DNA of 64,000 nucleotides from Takifugu bimaculatus (taxonomy: Eukaryota > Chordata > Actinopteri > Tetraodontiformes > Tetraodontidae): contig CP034993.1 in the NCBI GenBank assembly GCA_004026145.2, forward strand, positions 2,072,208-2,136,207, read 5' to 3'. The notes under the pieces are model-generated. The model ran no database searches. It had not been told where the DNA came from and saw only the letters and a list, made by a program, of their open reading frames with translations. This document shows, piece by piece, positions 1 to 13,200 of the stretch. Numbering within the stretch: position 1 is the first letter of the stretch; the number at the start of each line of letters is the position of its first letter. Made by a program: the position numbers and the translations under genes.

Positions 1-760
1 AATACATGCTGAAAGCAAAGCACAGCCACAGTCTGAGCCACCATGTTAATACACTGTTAGTTATTCAACATCAGTCCGTCCTTTCACTGACAGGCGCAAA
101 CAATAAAACTACTGAGGTTTTTAAAAGCTGGGAGAGCAAACCATTAAAACCTCAGAAACAAGACAATTGTTTGGTTGTCCTCAATTATAAAATAATTGAT
201 AGCATAAACAAGAAGGCTGCAGATAAAACAGACAGATCTTTCCTGAGATGAAACAAAAGCTAAGACACACCGCACAAATTACATTGAACGGGATCCCGTA
301 TGAGCCGTCTGTTAGCCGAGTTAGCGCAAACCCTGGAGCAGCTGGTTTAGATGGGTTTAGTACCGTCAGAGGGTCAACCATGGGACTTACCTCCCTTCAG
401 CAACAGAAGACTGGCAACAGAATAAATCAAATCTGTCAAGAGTCCAGGTGAGCAGGTGATCAGTACCTTGAGCTAAAGTTAGCCTGCACAGTTTTCATCG
501 AGGCCCCGTTTCTATGGGTGAGCCACTGGCTGGTGGGCACAGCAGGTCCCAGACTGTGATTCCACAGCCTTTCTGCCACAGCAGCTCCAGACAATAGGTC
601 CAAACATCACAGTGAATTACATAACTCCTGTTTATACCGCATCACTGCATTGTGTGTGCACACGCTGACACGGAGGTGTGAGCGGCGGCGGAGGAGCCTG
701 CTGCCACACAGCTGTGGAGGCAGGAGTGTAGATTTCTGCATCCGTGTGTGTGAAATACAC
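1..760 (-). other. Intron sequence of the Hook gene
   Basis: No exon could be supported here. The Hook gene must continue leftward because its last visible exon (761-844) ends in phase 0 at a good donor (GTGTAT). The next expected segment of the coiled coil is not seen in any minus-strand frame. Confidence 0.5.
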
Positions 761-3039
761 CTGTCTGTCCAGCTCTTGACACCGCTGGGACAACTCTTCC
801 TTCTCTGCCAGAAGCTCGGCGAGGTCCTCGAGGGCCTTTTTCAGCTGAACGTGTGGAGAGGATGAAGAAATCCATAATGATTAGTGCAGATTTAAGCATC
901 TTACAGTCTTATAACAGACTGGTAGTGTGTCCAGTACTATTCATTACCTGGTGTTCCAAATCTCCTGATGGTTCTGCTCCAGACTGGGCCACGCTCTCTT
1001 TACTCATGAGCTGGAGAGGAACAACCTATGAGCATTAAAACATCCCGACTGTCTCACTCAGCGTTGAGGGGGGACTCACCTCCTGAATGGCTGTCATGAC
1101 CACATGCTGCACCGCCTCCTCTAAAGTCATGATGATCTGAATGTATTCTAGGACGAACATCAGCGACAGACAGGACATCTTTTAACGCACTTCAGGATCT
1201 AGGTCCTAATTCGCTAGTTTCCATTAATTGGAAACGCACACACACTCAGCCATAGGGTATAATGCCAAAGCAGCGACAGACCTTGTTTCCGTTCACATTT
1301 GACCGCACAGCCCAATACAAGCTGCAGCAGCCTCCCGAGCTCCGTGGGTTCTGCGTGTTCTGCCACCAGTGCCACATCTGGCAAGGGCAAGTGAGAGATA
1401 TCCTGAACTAAAACCTGATGATCAAAGGGCAGGAAAAAGATTCATTTTTAAAATCTGGTCAAAACTTCCCAGACGTGTTTTACTGTGATGGCTGATGGAG
1501 ATAAATAGCTTATCAAGGTGTCATCATGTGAATGGCACTATCGTGCACCATAACTTGGCTGCTTGGGTCTATTGTTTATCTTTAATTTAAGCCACTCAAC
1601 AAATACAGGAGACGTAATGCAAAAAATAAACAGAATCTTTAACAGACGGATGCAACCTACCTCATTATAATAATCAAGCACTTGCTGAAGGATTTTCTTG
1701 AGGTTGTTCATCTGCCAAATTTTAAAAAAGTCAATAAAATATATTCTTTTAAAACAAACGTACACACACGTTTTATGTATGTACATACACACATACACAC
1801 ACATAGTCACACACAAACACCATAACTGAAAGACACTCATTGTTACTCATTAACTGATTTTACCTGGTGAAATAAAGGGCAAGCAGATCCAATAATAGGA
1901 CAGAAACAATGAGCTCAGTACCTTCAGTCTCCAGTTCTCCTCAACATCTGTTTTGATACGACTGAGCCAGCTCTCGCTGAACCAGGCTGGGTCTCTGCAG
2001 CCCCGACAGAAACAGGAACCACAGGTTAACACAGACTGACCAGACAGAAAAAGTGATATCATGCAACACGATAGTCGACGTCCCCGTCCGTGCTGGGCCT
2101 CACATTTGATGCAGGGCCTGTGATATAGCTGCCCCAGTGGTCAGTTCCTCCGCTGAGCTGCAGGGTGCAGAAAGGCTGAAGGTCTGAAGCTGAAGGAAGA
2201 AAGTGAAGAGGACATCAGGCTGATTCTGGCCATTCACCAATAAACAGAGGCACGGCAGCGTAGATGCAATAGTTGACAGAGATGCTGTGATAAGAGCGAG
2301 CTGTCAATCAAAAGGACAAAATAAAATCCTCCAGGTGTCCACTGACCCTGCACATGGCTGGTTATTCATTGTGTCCCCACTTCCTCTACTTATTACATGC
2401 AACTCCATTCAGCCTCTTAAATCTAACCCAGGCACAGTGACCCAACCACAAAAAGGATCCAATTACAAACCATGTCGCCTTTTTATCCACACCAGCCATC
2501 ACATCCATCACTAGGGAAGGGAAGGGAAGGGAAGGGAAGGGAAGGGAAGGGAAGGGAAGGGATGGGATGGGATGGGATGGGGGGTGCAGGTGTATTAATG
2601 CTACCTGGCGATGAATTAACATTTAATCATTTTACTCGGTTATATAACCCTGGCGATGGCTCTAATAAGGAGCGACGACGCATAAATAGCTCCTGGCTAA
2701 CAGGATTAGCATATGTGATGTGTCAGCAGTTTGGCCAAACCGAAGGAGTTTTCTGCCTTTTAACTTTAAATGCATTAGCCTCGCTGCTGTCAGCCTAGCT
2801 ACGAACTCTGGACTCGCTCCCCCCAGGAGCGGCTGGAAATCCGCAGCTAATACAGCAGCTCTGCGGAACGCACGACGCTGCTTTCAAACTAAGAGGTTTA
2901 GTTCGTATCGGCTTCATCATCTTGGCTCTTTTCCGGCCGGAGTTCTCCACCTACACACAGGTAAGCGAAGCCACTTTCACAGCTTCCTTTAATAAAAACG
3001 TCGCACTGTCACCGCTCGAAGCAGAGGAAACTCACCCAT
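761..3039 (-). CDS. Hook-family microtubule/dynein adaptor, N-terminal part (hook2/hook3-like), cut by the left window edge
   Basis: Nine coding exons read in phase on the minus strand: 3036-3039 (ATG plus one base), 2238-2284, 2104-2189, 1922-1994, 1661-1711, 1282-1414, 1080-1147, 948-1010, 761-844; all have AG acceptors and GT donors. They give 203 residues. The Hook domain is clear: LQTFSLSAPCSS, HQIDPAWFSESWLSRIK, ENWRLKMNNLKKIL, LGRLLQLVLGCAVKCERKQ, EAVQHVVMTAIQE, then the beginning of the coiled coil (LAELLAEKEELSQRCQELD). Known Hook proteins link dynein-dynactin to endosomal cargo through this N-terminal domain. The rest of the coiled coil and the cargo-binding C-terminus lie beyond position 1. 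The first 17 residues (MASLSTIASTL...) are less like the family: the Trp usual before LQTF is Leu here, so the start is tentative. Family certain; hook2 versus hook3 not resolved, although the neighbouring rnf170-like gene recalls human HOOK3-RNF170 on 8p11. Confidence 0.88.
2514..2583. repeat. (GGGAA)n then (GGGAT)n pentanucleotide microsatellite
   Basis: About ten GGGAA units followed by four GGGAT units and a short G run, inside intron 1 of the Hook gene. Regular runs of three Gs separated by two bases are a classic G-quadruplex-forming arrangement on the plus strand, so the copy number is likely to be polymorphic. Confidence 0.9.
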
Positions 3040-3954
3040 ATTAAAAGACTGTCGGCCAGTGCAGTCTGACTACCGTCCATTTGTTCTTTTGAATGTTAAA
3101 AGTGAAATATTATCCACCTGCCGCAAAGCTCTTCCGTTCTTTTCCTCTGCATTTGACCTCACCTGCTGTCAGGAGGGAGCTGTCTAACGACAACTACGTA
3201 CAATTACCAGATTTGACGGGCGATACGTCACAAAAAAAACTTAAACTGTACGTGAATGGCGCAGTCCCGTTGTAGGTCTTTGCTTCGAGGCTTTAGTTAA
3301 GGTGGAGCAACGGAGCTGTTCGATGTATCCAATCAGCGTAGAGATTTTAGGTGATTGACAGGTCTGCAATACAGATTACAGCCAATCAGAGAACGATAAA
3401 TCATTTTTGTCGACGCCTTCATTGTGCAGGCAAATCCAGAATATTTTTTATACAAATTGGCTGATTATCGTCATATTTCATGAGTGACATTCATTTTTAG
3501 CCGACAGCGTTTAGTTTTGTTTTCGTTGTTATGCTGCAGTTTTAATTTGTGTTCCCAACAATGTACTGTATATAGTGCATGACAAGTAATTTAATATTTG
3601 AAATGTTTAGAGAAAAACCACAGCCACCACAACCAGTTCTACAGTCTTTACCGGGAGTTGCTAAGTAGGCCACATAATTATAGTGTTCCTGCATACCCTC
3701 GTGTTAACCTAGTTCCTGTGGTAGGTTTCTGTGTAAGTCAAGTTACATTCAATAAAAAGTCACAGTAAAGTTCTATTGAATACAATAATCTCCCTTGTTA
3801 GACATTCACATTTAGCTCCTCAAGTGTGTGCGCATGTGTGTGTGTATTTGTCTGACTTTCCAAACCGTTGCCCTCGCCACTTTGCTATTTATTTCCATTT
3901 TCCTGTAATCAGCTAAACGGAAATGCTTTCTTCCGCGAACTGTCGTTAAACCAC
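3040..3954. promoter_or_regulatory. Divergent intergenic region between the Hook gene (-) and rnf170-like (+)
   Basis: The two start codons are about 0.9 kb apart on opposite strands, so the interval must hold the Hook 5' UTR/promoter and all or part of the rnf170-like 5' UTR. A possible acceptor (TAATCAG at about 3906-3912) precedes the rnf170-like ATG. A plausible plus-strand donor (CACACAG|GTAAGCG at about 2961) inside Hook intron 1 suggests an upstream non-coding rnf170-like exon. No TATA box or other decisive element was recognised. Confidence 0.4.
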
Positions 3955-6607
3955 ATGGAGACTGAACAGTGGAAGGGTGAGCGTTGCTCTTTTATCTTCT
4001 AATCTCTTTCATCCTGACCCACACCTCCTATTTTTAGATGACCTGAACCCCCATTTGACCCTGTACCTCCCATCTGAAGGGCCTGCGTAAATATTTGCAG
4101 AGTACTTTTACAAGCAATGAAGGGTTGTGAAATTTTCCCATTTAGATCCCTGCTGAGTAAGCTTAACTAAAGTTTCTTTAAAGCTTTTGAGCTTAATATC
4201 ATTGATATATTTTTAATCAGAGTTATGTGAAGAAGAGCTGCTGGCAGAATAAACACTGAGTAAATGATCTACAAGATTAGATCTACCCTAATTAAACAGT
4301 ATGAGCGGCAAGGTCATGTGACTGATATAGTTGGCCTCTGACTGTACTAAATAGAGTGGATTGCTTTTTCACATGTAATTATTTAAATAATTTTACTTTT
4401 AAAAAATCTGTTGTCCTACATGTGGTTTTCTGAGTTTTCCCAAACCACCGCTGCCCTGGCGCCACTCCATTATCTGTAAACCACGTCCCAGCCTGCGGCT
4501 GGTTAATCATTAACGCCGCCCTCTGATTTATTTTGGAGCGTGATGATGTCAGGCACCACTTTAACTTCCTTGTGGGAGACGGTCGCATTCTGTCAGCTGC
4601 TGCTTTGGCTCCATTATGCATCGCTACCACAGCTCCACACGGTCCAGGTGAGCCCTGTTTCCTACCATACGATTCCTACGTTAACTGGTGGTCTGATGGC
4701 TGTTTGTGTGTGTGTGTGTGTATGTGTGTGTGTGTGCACTTTAGGATTGTGTGCTTTCATCACATATACTCATTTGCATCGCGTCCTGTGGCACGTGGAC
4801 TGTTTTAGAATCAGCAGGACCAAACTTATCAGATCTTTTCTGACCCGAGCAAGACTTGATCTGTTCATCTGATTCAAAAATCAACTTCAGTTTATTAGAA
4901 AACTATTTCCTGGATGTGAATCTCATTGGATGGCAACAAGTCCCATTTTATGACATCATTTCCTGTCTCATCCATCTCAGAGAGGCTCTCTGGTCACGTT
5001 CGCAGCTGCGGTTCTTTAGTGTCTGTTAATCTCTGAGACTCTGCTGTGCCACGTTGCAGACCGGACCGCCATCCCTCCGACACCAGCGCCAGGCTGCCCA
5101 GGTGTGTGGCGAGCCCGGCAGAGCAGTCAGCATCATCGCACACAAGCTGCCACAAGGTGAGAGCTCCCACAGTCGGGGTCGACCTCTCCGATGAGGCGTG
5201 GCTGGTTTATTACTGCCCGTAAGACTGACATCCCTCTGCTTCACGTGACCATCTTCTGTTCTTCAGGAACTCTTGAATTCTGTGAATCCAGAATCGACGC
5301 ACCCGTGTGTCCCCACCGGCCGAGACTGTCCAGTCTGCCTGCAGACAGCCGTCTTTCCTGTCCAGACAAACTGTGGACATTTGTTCTGTGGTACGGCCTT
5401 CACATAATTAAACCTTTTCATCTCCGCTGGCACATCTTCCATGGAACCTCCACCAAAGGGGCTCCTGTAGTTTTTGATACAAGACTGAATTTGGAAGTCC
5501 AGAAATTAGTCTAAAAAATTCTTGGGTCAACAGTGGCAAAATCAGCTGCTGCGAGATTCAAAATATTGGCACGAACTCACAACAGTTCTCCAAGAGCTCA
5601 CGTGGCTGACATAAAAGCCTAAATTTGTTTTGAGGTCGAAGATTTTCAGAGTTCAGTTACTGATTGTCTCAGCCTGACACTCTTATCTGTTGCATCACCT
5701 GCTTCTTGCCGGTATCAGTCACATTCTGAGGCAGGTCAGCACGTCTTGCCTTCAGGGACACGACTGCTTTTCTGGAGGGACTAATTATCTTTGTTTTGTT
5801 TGTGAAAGAGGGAGAAACAATAAGTAGACCTGGGATTGTTTGTACATTAGGTATATTAGATGATTAAACCAAGTCATGTGTAATATTCTTTACAATGCAG
5901 ATGCTCATTGTGTGTGTTGGTTCTGCAGCTCCCTGTCTGATCGCTTACTGGAGACACGGGTCCTGGTTGGCCGCCATCAGCTGCCCTATGTGCAGACAGA
6001 AGGTATGAGAGAAGGTATGAAAACAGAGTGGAGAAGAACGCATGCGGAGATAAAACATTTCTGTTCTCCAGGTCAGCTTCATGTGTAATCTGTTTAATGA
6101 GAGTCGGTCAGACCGCCAGACGAAGGAGGTTCTCGGGGAAATAACAGACTACAACAAGCGGTATTCAGGAGCCCCCCGAAGGGTCAGTACTGAAACATAA
6201 ACTATGACTCAGGAAGTTATTGTCGAACTAGAACTGACTTTCTCCTTACTTGTTCTGTGCATGCTCTCCAGGTAATAGAGTACCTGCGGGATGCCCCTCT
6301 CCTCCTGCAGTTGCTGGTGCGAGGACTAGGCACCATAGGAGGCCTTGTGTGGCTGTTTGTCTTCAGAGTGGCCCTGTGTTGTGTGGGAGCCATGATGTCC
6401 ATGTCCTCCCCGTGCCTAGAGCCCCTCACCTCCACAGAAAAGCCCCTAGAAACGGACCCTTCTCTTTGTGGACTGCTTGGGGTTCTGGATGACCTGGTGG
6501 TGGTCATTCTGCTCCTTATGTGCGTTATCAACGTCAACCAGGAGATGGCGCCAGAGAGAGGAAGACGGCAGGCCAGCTCGGGAGGGGTGCTGGGGGGTTC
6601 AGTGTAG
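3955..6607 (+). CDS. rnf170: RNF170-like RING E3 ubiquitin ligase, ER membrane
   Basis: Seven exons join without a frame break: 3955-3976, 4553-4647, 5060-5101, 5267-5390, 5929-6002, 6072-6182, 6272-6607, giving 267 residues (human RNF170 is 258). The RING finger is complete as C3HC4: Cys74, Cys77, Cys89, His91, Cys94, Cys97, Cys113, Cys116, in CPVCLQ...NCGHLFC and AISCPMCRQK. IAYWRHGSWL between the two metal sites is typical of the family. After it comes the conserved DYNKRYSG block and two hydrophobic spans (roughly residues 168-195 and 225-255), with LGVLDDL as in RNF170. A weaker hydrophobic stretch lies near residues 14-32. RNF170 is known to ubiquitinate activated IP3 receptors at the ER. 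The exon 3 donor (CCCAG|GTGTGT, 5101) was chosen over a stronger-looking GTGAGA at about 5158 because only the former keeps the RING frame. The protein is divergent from human, so it may be a teleost paralogue rather than the strict orthologue. Confidence 0.87.
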
Positions 6608-6963
6608 ACGGGCTGTTCATCACGGACCTTCGTTCAGATTCTTTGATCTGGCTGCAACTGCCTGGATTAGTCAATATAAGAGTATTGACAAGAGGACACG
6701 TTGAGATTTGAGCGTTTTAGACTGTGGACTTTGTTTACCGACCTAAGTTTCTGTAACTCAAAGATCATCATACTTCGTCTCTCCCCCCCTAAAATTCTAA
6801 ATCTTTCCACATTGATATTTTAATCGAGGCGCAAATATATCCCCCTCCCCTCGCTGTACAGGGCAGTGTCAGTTTTACTCCAGGGAGGCAGCAAATTCAA
6901 AGATATCAGTACTGTAACGGTGCGATCTCCCACATGTAAATACTTGTTTGTTTTTATGTGTTA

Positions 6964-6969
6964 AATAAA
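6964..6969 (+). terminator. Probable rnf170-like polyadenylation signal (AATAAA)
   Basis: An AATAAA hexamer lies 357 bases after the rnf170-like stop codon. The interval 6608-6963 has no reading frame of note and reads as 3' UTR. The convergent pfas gene ends its coding sequence at 7227, so the two 3' UTRs are close or may overlap. Confidence 0.6.
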
Positions 6970-7226
6970 GATTATTGTGTAGTGACATTTTTAATAATAG
7001 ATGGCATATTTTATATGACTTATGCAACTTTCTCCAACCAAGTAAGAAGAGACAACGGTAGTCTTAAGGTAGCAATTTTACTCATCATTCATATTGTAAA
7101 CACATTATTGATTAACAAGCTAGTTATGCCAGGAAGTAAAGAGCTGAAAGATGAGGCAATGACTGTGTCAGTTCATATTTAACCCAACACGGGCCACAAT
7201 AGGCATGGTTGCAGGTATGGGTGCCG

Positions 7227-10200
7227 TCACTTTTCTTCACGGCACCAGGCGGCTGCGTTTTTAAAAATGCGTAACCACGGTGATGGTGTCAGAGAAGATC
7301 TGAAGTCCCTCGGAGCCCAGGCCCATTGCCAGCCCAAGGTGCAGCGCTCTGGGTGGGGCATCATGGCCAGGTGCCTCCCGTCCCCGGAGCAGAGCCCAGC
7401 TATGCCCCGCGGAGAACCGTTAGGGTTCAGGGGGTACTCTTCAGTGGGACGACCCTGGTCGTCAAGGTAACGGAGAGGGGCCAGATGACGGGAAATAATG
7501 CGCTCCTCGGCCCGGGAGTTCCGGAATTGCACAAGACCTGGGAAGGACAAAAAAAAAAAGGGTTATTGGGAAATCAATATTAAAAGCAGCTGCTGTCCAC
7601 AGGAGAGAACACAGTGATCTGAGACTTATGATTCAGCACGAGGTCACACAAGCACCGATACTTCAGAGTGACCTTTGTGTCTTCAATGATGATTCAGACT
7701 AACAGTACATTAAAGCTTTCCTTTGCATTAAATAAAGAGTCCAAATGTCAAAAGACTTGTAAAATGCAGGTTGTGCCAAAGGGTTCGGTACCCCGGTATC
7801 TACTGGGTTCTTCCCAGCATCCTTCCACTGGGGTATGATTCTACATGACTCCTCATCCCAGCTGAACACACTCGTTCTGTAGCAGAACAACAGGGTGATC
7901 GTGATGCAGTCTGTCATTCATGCCGACCCGTCTGTGACTGTGATAGGCTGTGTGAAGGATGCGACACGGCGCCTGTAAACTCTACCTTCTCCATGTGCCA
8001 CCCAGACTCCCAGAGCGGAGCCCTCCATGCCTTTGAGCCAGACGGACGGAGACTCCTGGATCCCAACGCTGACGAACCGCGACTCAAACCTGCCAGACTT
8101 ATTATGGGTCAGCACCACTTCGTTAGCTAAGGGAGGAAACAGAAAACACAGGAAAGCAGTTTTTTCATTGTCTACCCTGTGGTTTTTATTGATTTATTTC
8201 TTTATAATGTCAAGTTTTATTGACCTGCTCCGTCCTCGGTGCCCTCGCCCACCCAGCCTAGCAGTGCCAGCAGCTGGCAGCCATTGCACACGCCCAGACT
8301 CAGGGTGTCGTCTCGCCTACGGAAACGTTCGAACTCCGCTTTAGCTAGGGGATTAAATGTAACACTGGTGGCCCAGCCTATGAGGAAGGATGAAGGCTGT
8401 TTAAAGGTTTTGAACTATTTATAACTATTTTGAAAAACAGAGACAATGAAGACTTGTTTGCCTTTAGCTGATCCCAGGACGTCTGCGTAGCTGAATCCAC
8501 CAACAAACACGACCGCTTTAAAAGAGTCCAGAGTTGCAGAACCAGAGCACAAATCCTGCATAGTGACATCCCACACCTACACACACACCACACACAGTCA
8601 ATCACATCCCTTTTGTGTGTTCAAAGTGTTGTATTATTGCTGCAATAAACCTTAGGATCGACCAAAATGTTCAAATCTGAAAGCGTCACCTCAAAACCGG
8701 CCATGTAGAGTGACACAGACATCTCACGGTCTCCGTTACTGCCCTCCTCTCTGATCACAGCGACACGAGGCTGCCCTGCTACTGAGATATGACACACATC
8801 AACCAGCTCAAATGTGAAAAGAGGCGAACATTTTGTGGAAAATTCATGTAAAAGTCGTTTCAAAATGTCCATGTTACAAGCAATAATATTTCTAGAAACA
8901 TTAAAGCATCCTAAATCCTAAAGCTTTGAAAACAGTAAATATGATTCTATTTGGTCTTACCCAATTGGCTGATCCCAGGTATTTCACAGGGGTCAAAGGT
9001 CAGTTTGAAGTAGGGCTGGGTTCTCTTGCCCAGTCCTTCTTCTTCCTGTTTAACACACATCTCATTGGCCTGCAGGCGCTCCAGTTGGAAACTGGTGTCC
9101 TCCCATAATGATCTGAGGTCCGGCAGCAGGCCTTTCAGCACTTCCTCTCCATCCACGCAGACTCGGACCTAAACACAAAAAATATTAATGACAGATGGGT
9201 TTGAAAAGTGCTGGAGACACGCGCTGAGCCCTGTGTCTTACCTGAGCCTCGGGCCCGAAGTTGCAGGTTCTGCCGATGCAACGGCACTCGACTCCTGCGT
9301 CGCAGTACCTCTGACGCACAGTTTCAACATGGACCTGCGACACTTCCAGGACCAAACCGAGCTCCTCGCTGAACAGCAGCTCCATGACTGCACGAGCACA
9401 GATGGAACAGCTTTCAAACACAAATGGAACCAACTGCGACCTCCTAAGCATGAAGGAAAATCAGCTCACGGACCTCCAGCGCCCTCAGAGGTCAAGTCAA
9501 CCTCGATCCCGCGATTTCCTGCAAACGCCATCTCCAGCAGGCAGCAAATAAGGCCTCCGTCACTGACGTCATGTCCCGCGCTCAGCAGGCGGTCTGATAG
9601 AGGAACAAAGGCAACGTCTTACAGGTTTAGATTTCCTTCCAGAACAAATAAAACAATTTCACAACCCAATTTTAAGGACAGCAAAACAATTTAAAAAAGG
9701 AGCAACCCTGCACATTTTAATCCCAGCTAGTTTTATAACGTCCCTGCGGGTGCACGCTAACCTTGTACGAGCGACTGTGTGGTGTTAAAACAGGCGGTCA
9801 AGAGTTCTGGGTGGTCCATGTCAGGGCAGCGGTCTCCCAGCTGACTGTAGCACTGAGCCACAGCAGACCCTCCGAGGCGGTGACACCCTGGACTTACAGG
9901 GACCCACAACAACACACCTGCAATGAGAGAAACTGTTACCATGGAAATGCTGCAACTCTGAGGTTTCTACTCAACTGTTAATTGCCTGTCATAAGAAAAG
10001 AAAATACCAGCAAGTAACATATTTATTCTATAAATGAAGTCTATGAAAACCTGCTCGCTACATTTAGCATTCTGTCAATTGTTGTATTCTTTAATTATTC
10101 AAATCCTGGATTAAAATTCCCATTTTTAGCAGTGTGTGTGTTTGTGTGTGTGGGCAATACCTTTGCCATCTGGATCCTCAAGATCCGGTGTGACGGTGGC

Positions 10201-13200
10201 TGTGATGTCAGGACAGACAGCGTAGGCAGAAATAACCAGAGCCCCTGAACCAGCAACAGAAACCACATTAACTGAAGAAACATCCACAAAAAACACACCA
10301 ACACGTGTAAACACAGAGAGAAGGTACCTGGAGCTTTCACCGTCTCCGTCCCCACTCTGGCAGCCATGCTCAGAGAGTCCTTGCCGCCATCGATGGCCAC
10401 GCCCAACTGGCCCATGACCTCACACATGGCTTTGCAGGCATCCCACAGACAGGCGCCCTCTCCGGGCAGCTTGGCAGCCCACATCCAGTTCCCACTGCAC
10501 TTCACGTCCTTCAGCGCAGGAGGTGGAGGTTAGTCAAAAATCAGCATATAAGGTGAAGTTCCTGGGCTGATCTGTGTTTCGTCCACACTCATCCCCCATT
10601 CACCTTCAGAGCTGTGACTCTAGCAAACACCAAATTGGTCAGAGCCTCTCCGACGGCCATGCGGGCCCCGGCTGCAGGACACACAAGGCCTTTAACTGGC
10701 TGCTCCCCGATGGAAGTGGCCGCTCCCTCCAGGCCGAAGGGCGACAGAGCAACCACAGCCACGTCGGCCAACGGTGTGTGAAGGGGGCCGACGCACTGTT
10801 GCTGGGCGACTAATCCGGTCACAGAGCGGTCGACCTGGAACGGAAGGCAAAGAGTCTGCGCACGTGTGCTGCAGATGCAAAGACGTAAAAACGAGGAGCA
10901 CGCACCTTGTTTGTCAGGTAGCGTTTGGATGCTACCGCGGGTAAACGTAGAACTCTATCCAGAGCATCTCTGACGCTCAGCCCAACAGGAAACACCAAAG
11001 ACTGAAGCTTAGGGGCCAAGCGCACCATTTTAAACTCCTTCTGTGGCATCTTTCCCAAAACCCATTCCAGCTGCAGGTCGACAGGATAGCGCCCTCTGTC
11101 TGTGAGACCGGCGCCATCCTCCTCATCATCCACCAGCACAATCTGGGCAAAGAAAAACACGGCTGTGATTTGAAGTGCGCGTGCAGTGGGTGCGCACGGG
11201 TGAGCCTGGCTGAAACCTGCCTTCCCGTCTCCCGTGACGCTTCCCACAAAGTCAACGGGACACTTCTCCCTCCGACAGACCCTCTCCAGGAAGCCTCTGT
11301 CAGATGAGCGGAGCAACAGGGCGTTGCTCTCCTGATACTCAGCCCCCCACAGCTCCAGCACACTCAGGGTGGGGTCACCTTTCTGCAGGTCAAAATAAGA
11401 ACACACACAGTGGAGAGGAACAGGGCAACAAGATAAAAGGAGAAAGAGCAGAACACGTCCTCTTCAGTGTTTACCTTGAATCGGCTGCAGTAGATTATGG
11501 CTCCAGCTGGTTCGCTGAGTTCCTTCAACACGTTCCCTGAAGATATACAATGATGAGGGTCTAAATAACTGAACCATGCTGTACAACAGAAACAAACACA
11601 CCAACACACTCATCTAATTAAGACCACATTCATCCAGCTTTCATGAGTAAAATGTTTGCTGCCAAGAGTGTTGCAGAAAAAAGGACTCCAACAGAGGACA
11701 ACAACAGTCCTGTACTTGAGTATATGTACCGAGTTCCACGTGCGAGCGTCCGTGATGGTGGGAACATTAGTGTGAGTGTGGGAATCTGCGGGCGGGTGGA
11801 CTAAATAAAGAACCTGACTATGATTCATCATCTCAACCACTGACTCATTAACTCGGCTTTAAATAATTGAGAAAAAAATATTCCCACCGTTCCCTCCCGC
11901 CCCCTGATCGTGTATGCTGCAGATCGGGTTCCCGCCGCTCCTTTCCAAACACGCCCTGAGAGCCCGATTCATCTTCTGCTCCATCTCAGCGTCTCCCCTC
12001 TGCACGGCGTTCAGGTCCCTGTCGCTGGAGTTGTCGCCCTGGACCTGCGAGACATAAATGAGTTTAACCACCAGGTGACGTGACTGTTGGCTTCGGCTCT
12101 GGCGGCGCACCGACCTCCACGGATGAGGCCGCTCCTCCTCCCACGCCGATTCTGTACACCGGCCCTCCGATCTTCACCACTTCCATTCCTGATGATGGAG
12201 GAGAGTCGCTATGAGTCACCAATCAATGTGTGTAAATATAGCCTCCTTATTTGAACCCGCTGAACCGGGATAGTTACCAGCCTCTGCTTCCTCTTTCTTT
12301 ATGTGAGCGTCCTCGATGGAACCGAGACCGCCGCTGAACATGATTGGCTTAATCCACTCCCGCCGCTCTCCGTTCTTCAGCCGCATGCCGAACGAACGGG
12401 CGAAACCTGCAGGAGGGTGGAAGAGCACGGCACTGGTCTGGCAACGTATTTAAAAATCAAGTTTTGAGAGTTAATTATGTCATGAAATGAATAGAAGAAA
12501 CTGCAAATGGCATTTTTTTCGTTCGAATTCTTCCTGACCTGACAGAACAGGCTCTCCAAACTTGTTGCCGTAATCGGAGGCTCCATTGCTGGCCTCGATC
12601 GCCACCTGCAGCGGCCGTGCGAAGCTGGACGGATACTCCCAACCTTCGCCTGAAGACTCCCAGGGGAGAACATAACCTGGAGTCAGGGAGAACAGATTAT
12701 TAATACGTTTACAAGGTCAGAGAAGAGAATCCTGGATTGTTCCTGCAGACCGGGTATGTGCAGGTTGCCAAAGCAGTATCCTGCAGTGCCAGCAATGACG
12801 TGGGCTCCCTGCCCGGCGCTCTGCACGTCTCTGATGCGCCCTCCTGTCCCTGTGGTGGCACCGCTGAATGGAGCGACGCCTACGGTCGTTTGGGATGAGT
12901 GGATTATACGAGTAGAAGAACGCAAGCGAGGAAAGAATGTTTTTGGTGTCCTGACCTGTTGGGAAGTTGTGAGTCTCTGCGGTGAAGATAACGTGTCTCA
13001 GCGTGCGCCTGGTTTTATAAGCGCTGGCTTGGGATGGATCTTCTGGGTAAACACACTCCAGCTCTACTCCTTTGATTGCACTGGACACACACACACACAC
13101 ACACACACACGTCCAGCTGAGTACTGCAGCACAGAAACGCTCAGCTAAAGGCGGCCGCTGACCTCACCTGCTGTTGTCGCAGAACTTGATAACGTTGTTC

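Noticed and set aside
389..408. Possible 20-nt Hook microexon (acceptor TTGCCAG, donor GTAAGT, minus strand)
   Set aside because: It encodes only SSVAEG, which does not fit the Hook coiled-coil segment expected after LDRQ, and no flanking exon continues it.
5102..5158. Longer version of rnf170-like exon 3 ending at CAAG|GTGAGA
   Set aside because: Although the donor is strong, it shifts the RING exon out of frame; the shorter exon keeps every cysteine in place.
7699..7917. 72-codon minus-strand frame in the last pfas intron
   Set aside because: The pfas frame passes directly from exon 7986-8126 to 7227-7537 in phase; the extra text has no counterpart in the family.
9188..9694. 168-codon plus-strand frame
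   Set aside because: It is the antisense shadow of pfas exons 21-22 (9242-9387 and 9474-9593), which read correctly on the minus strand.
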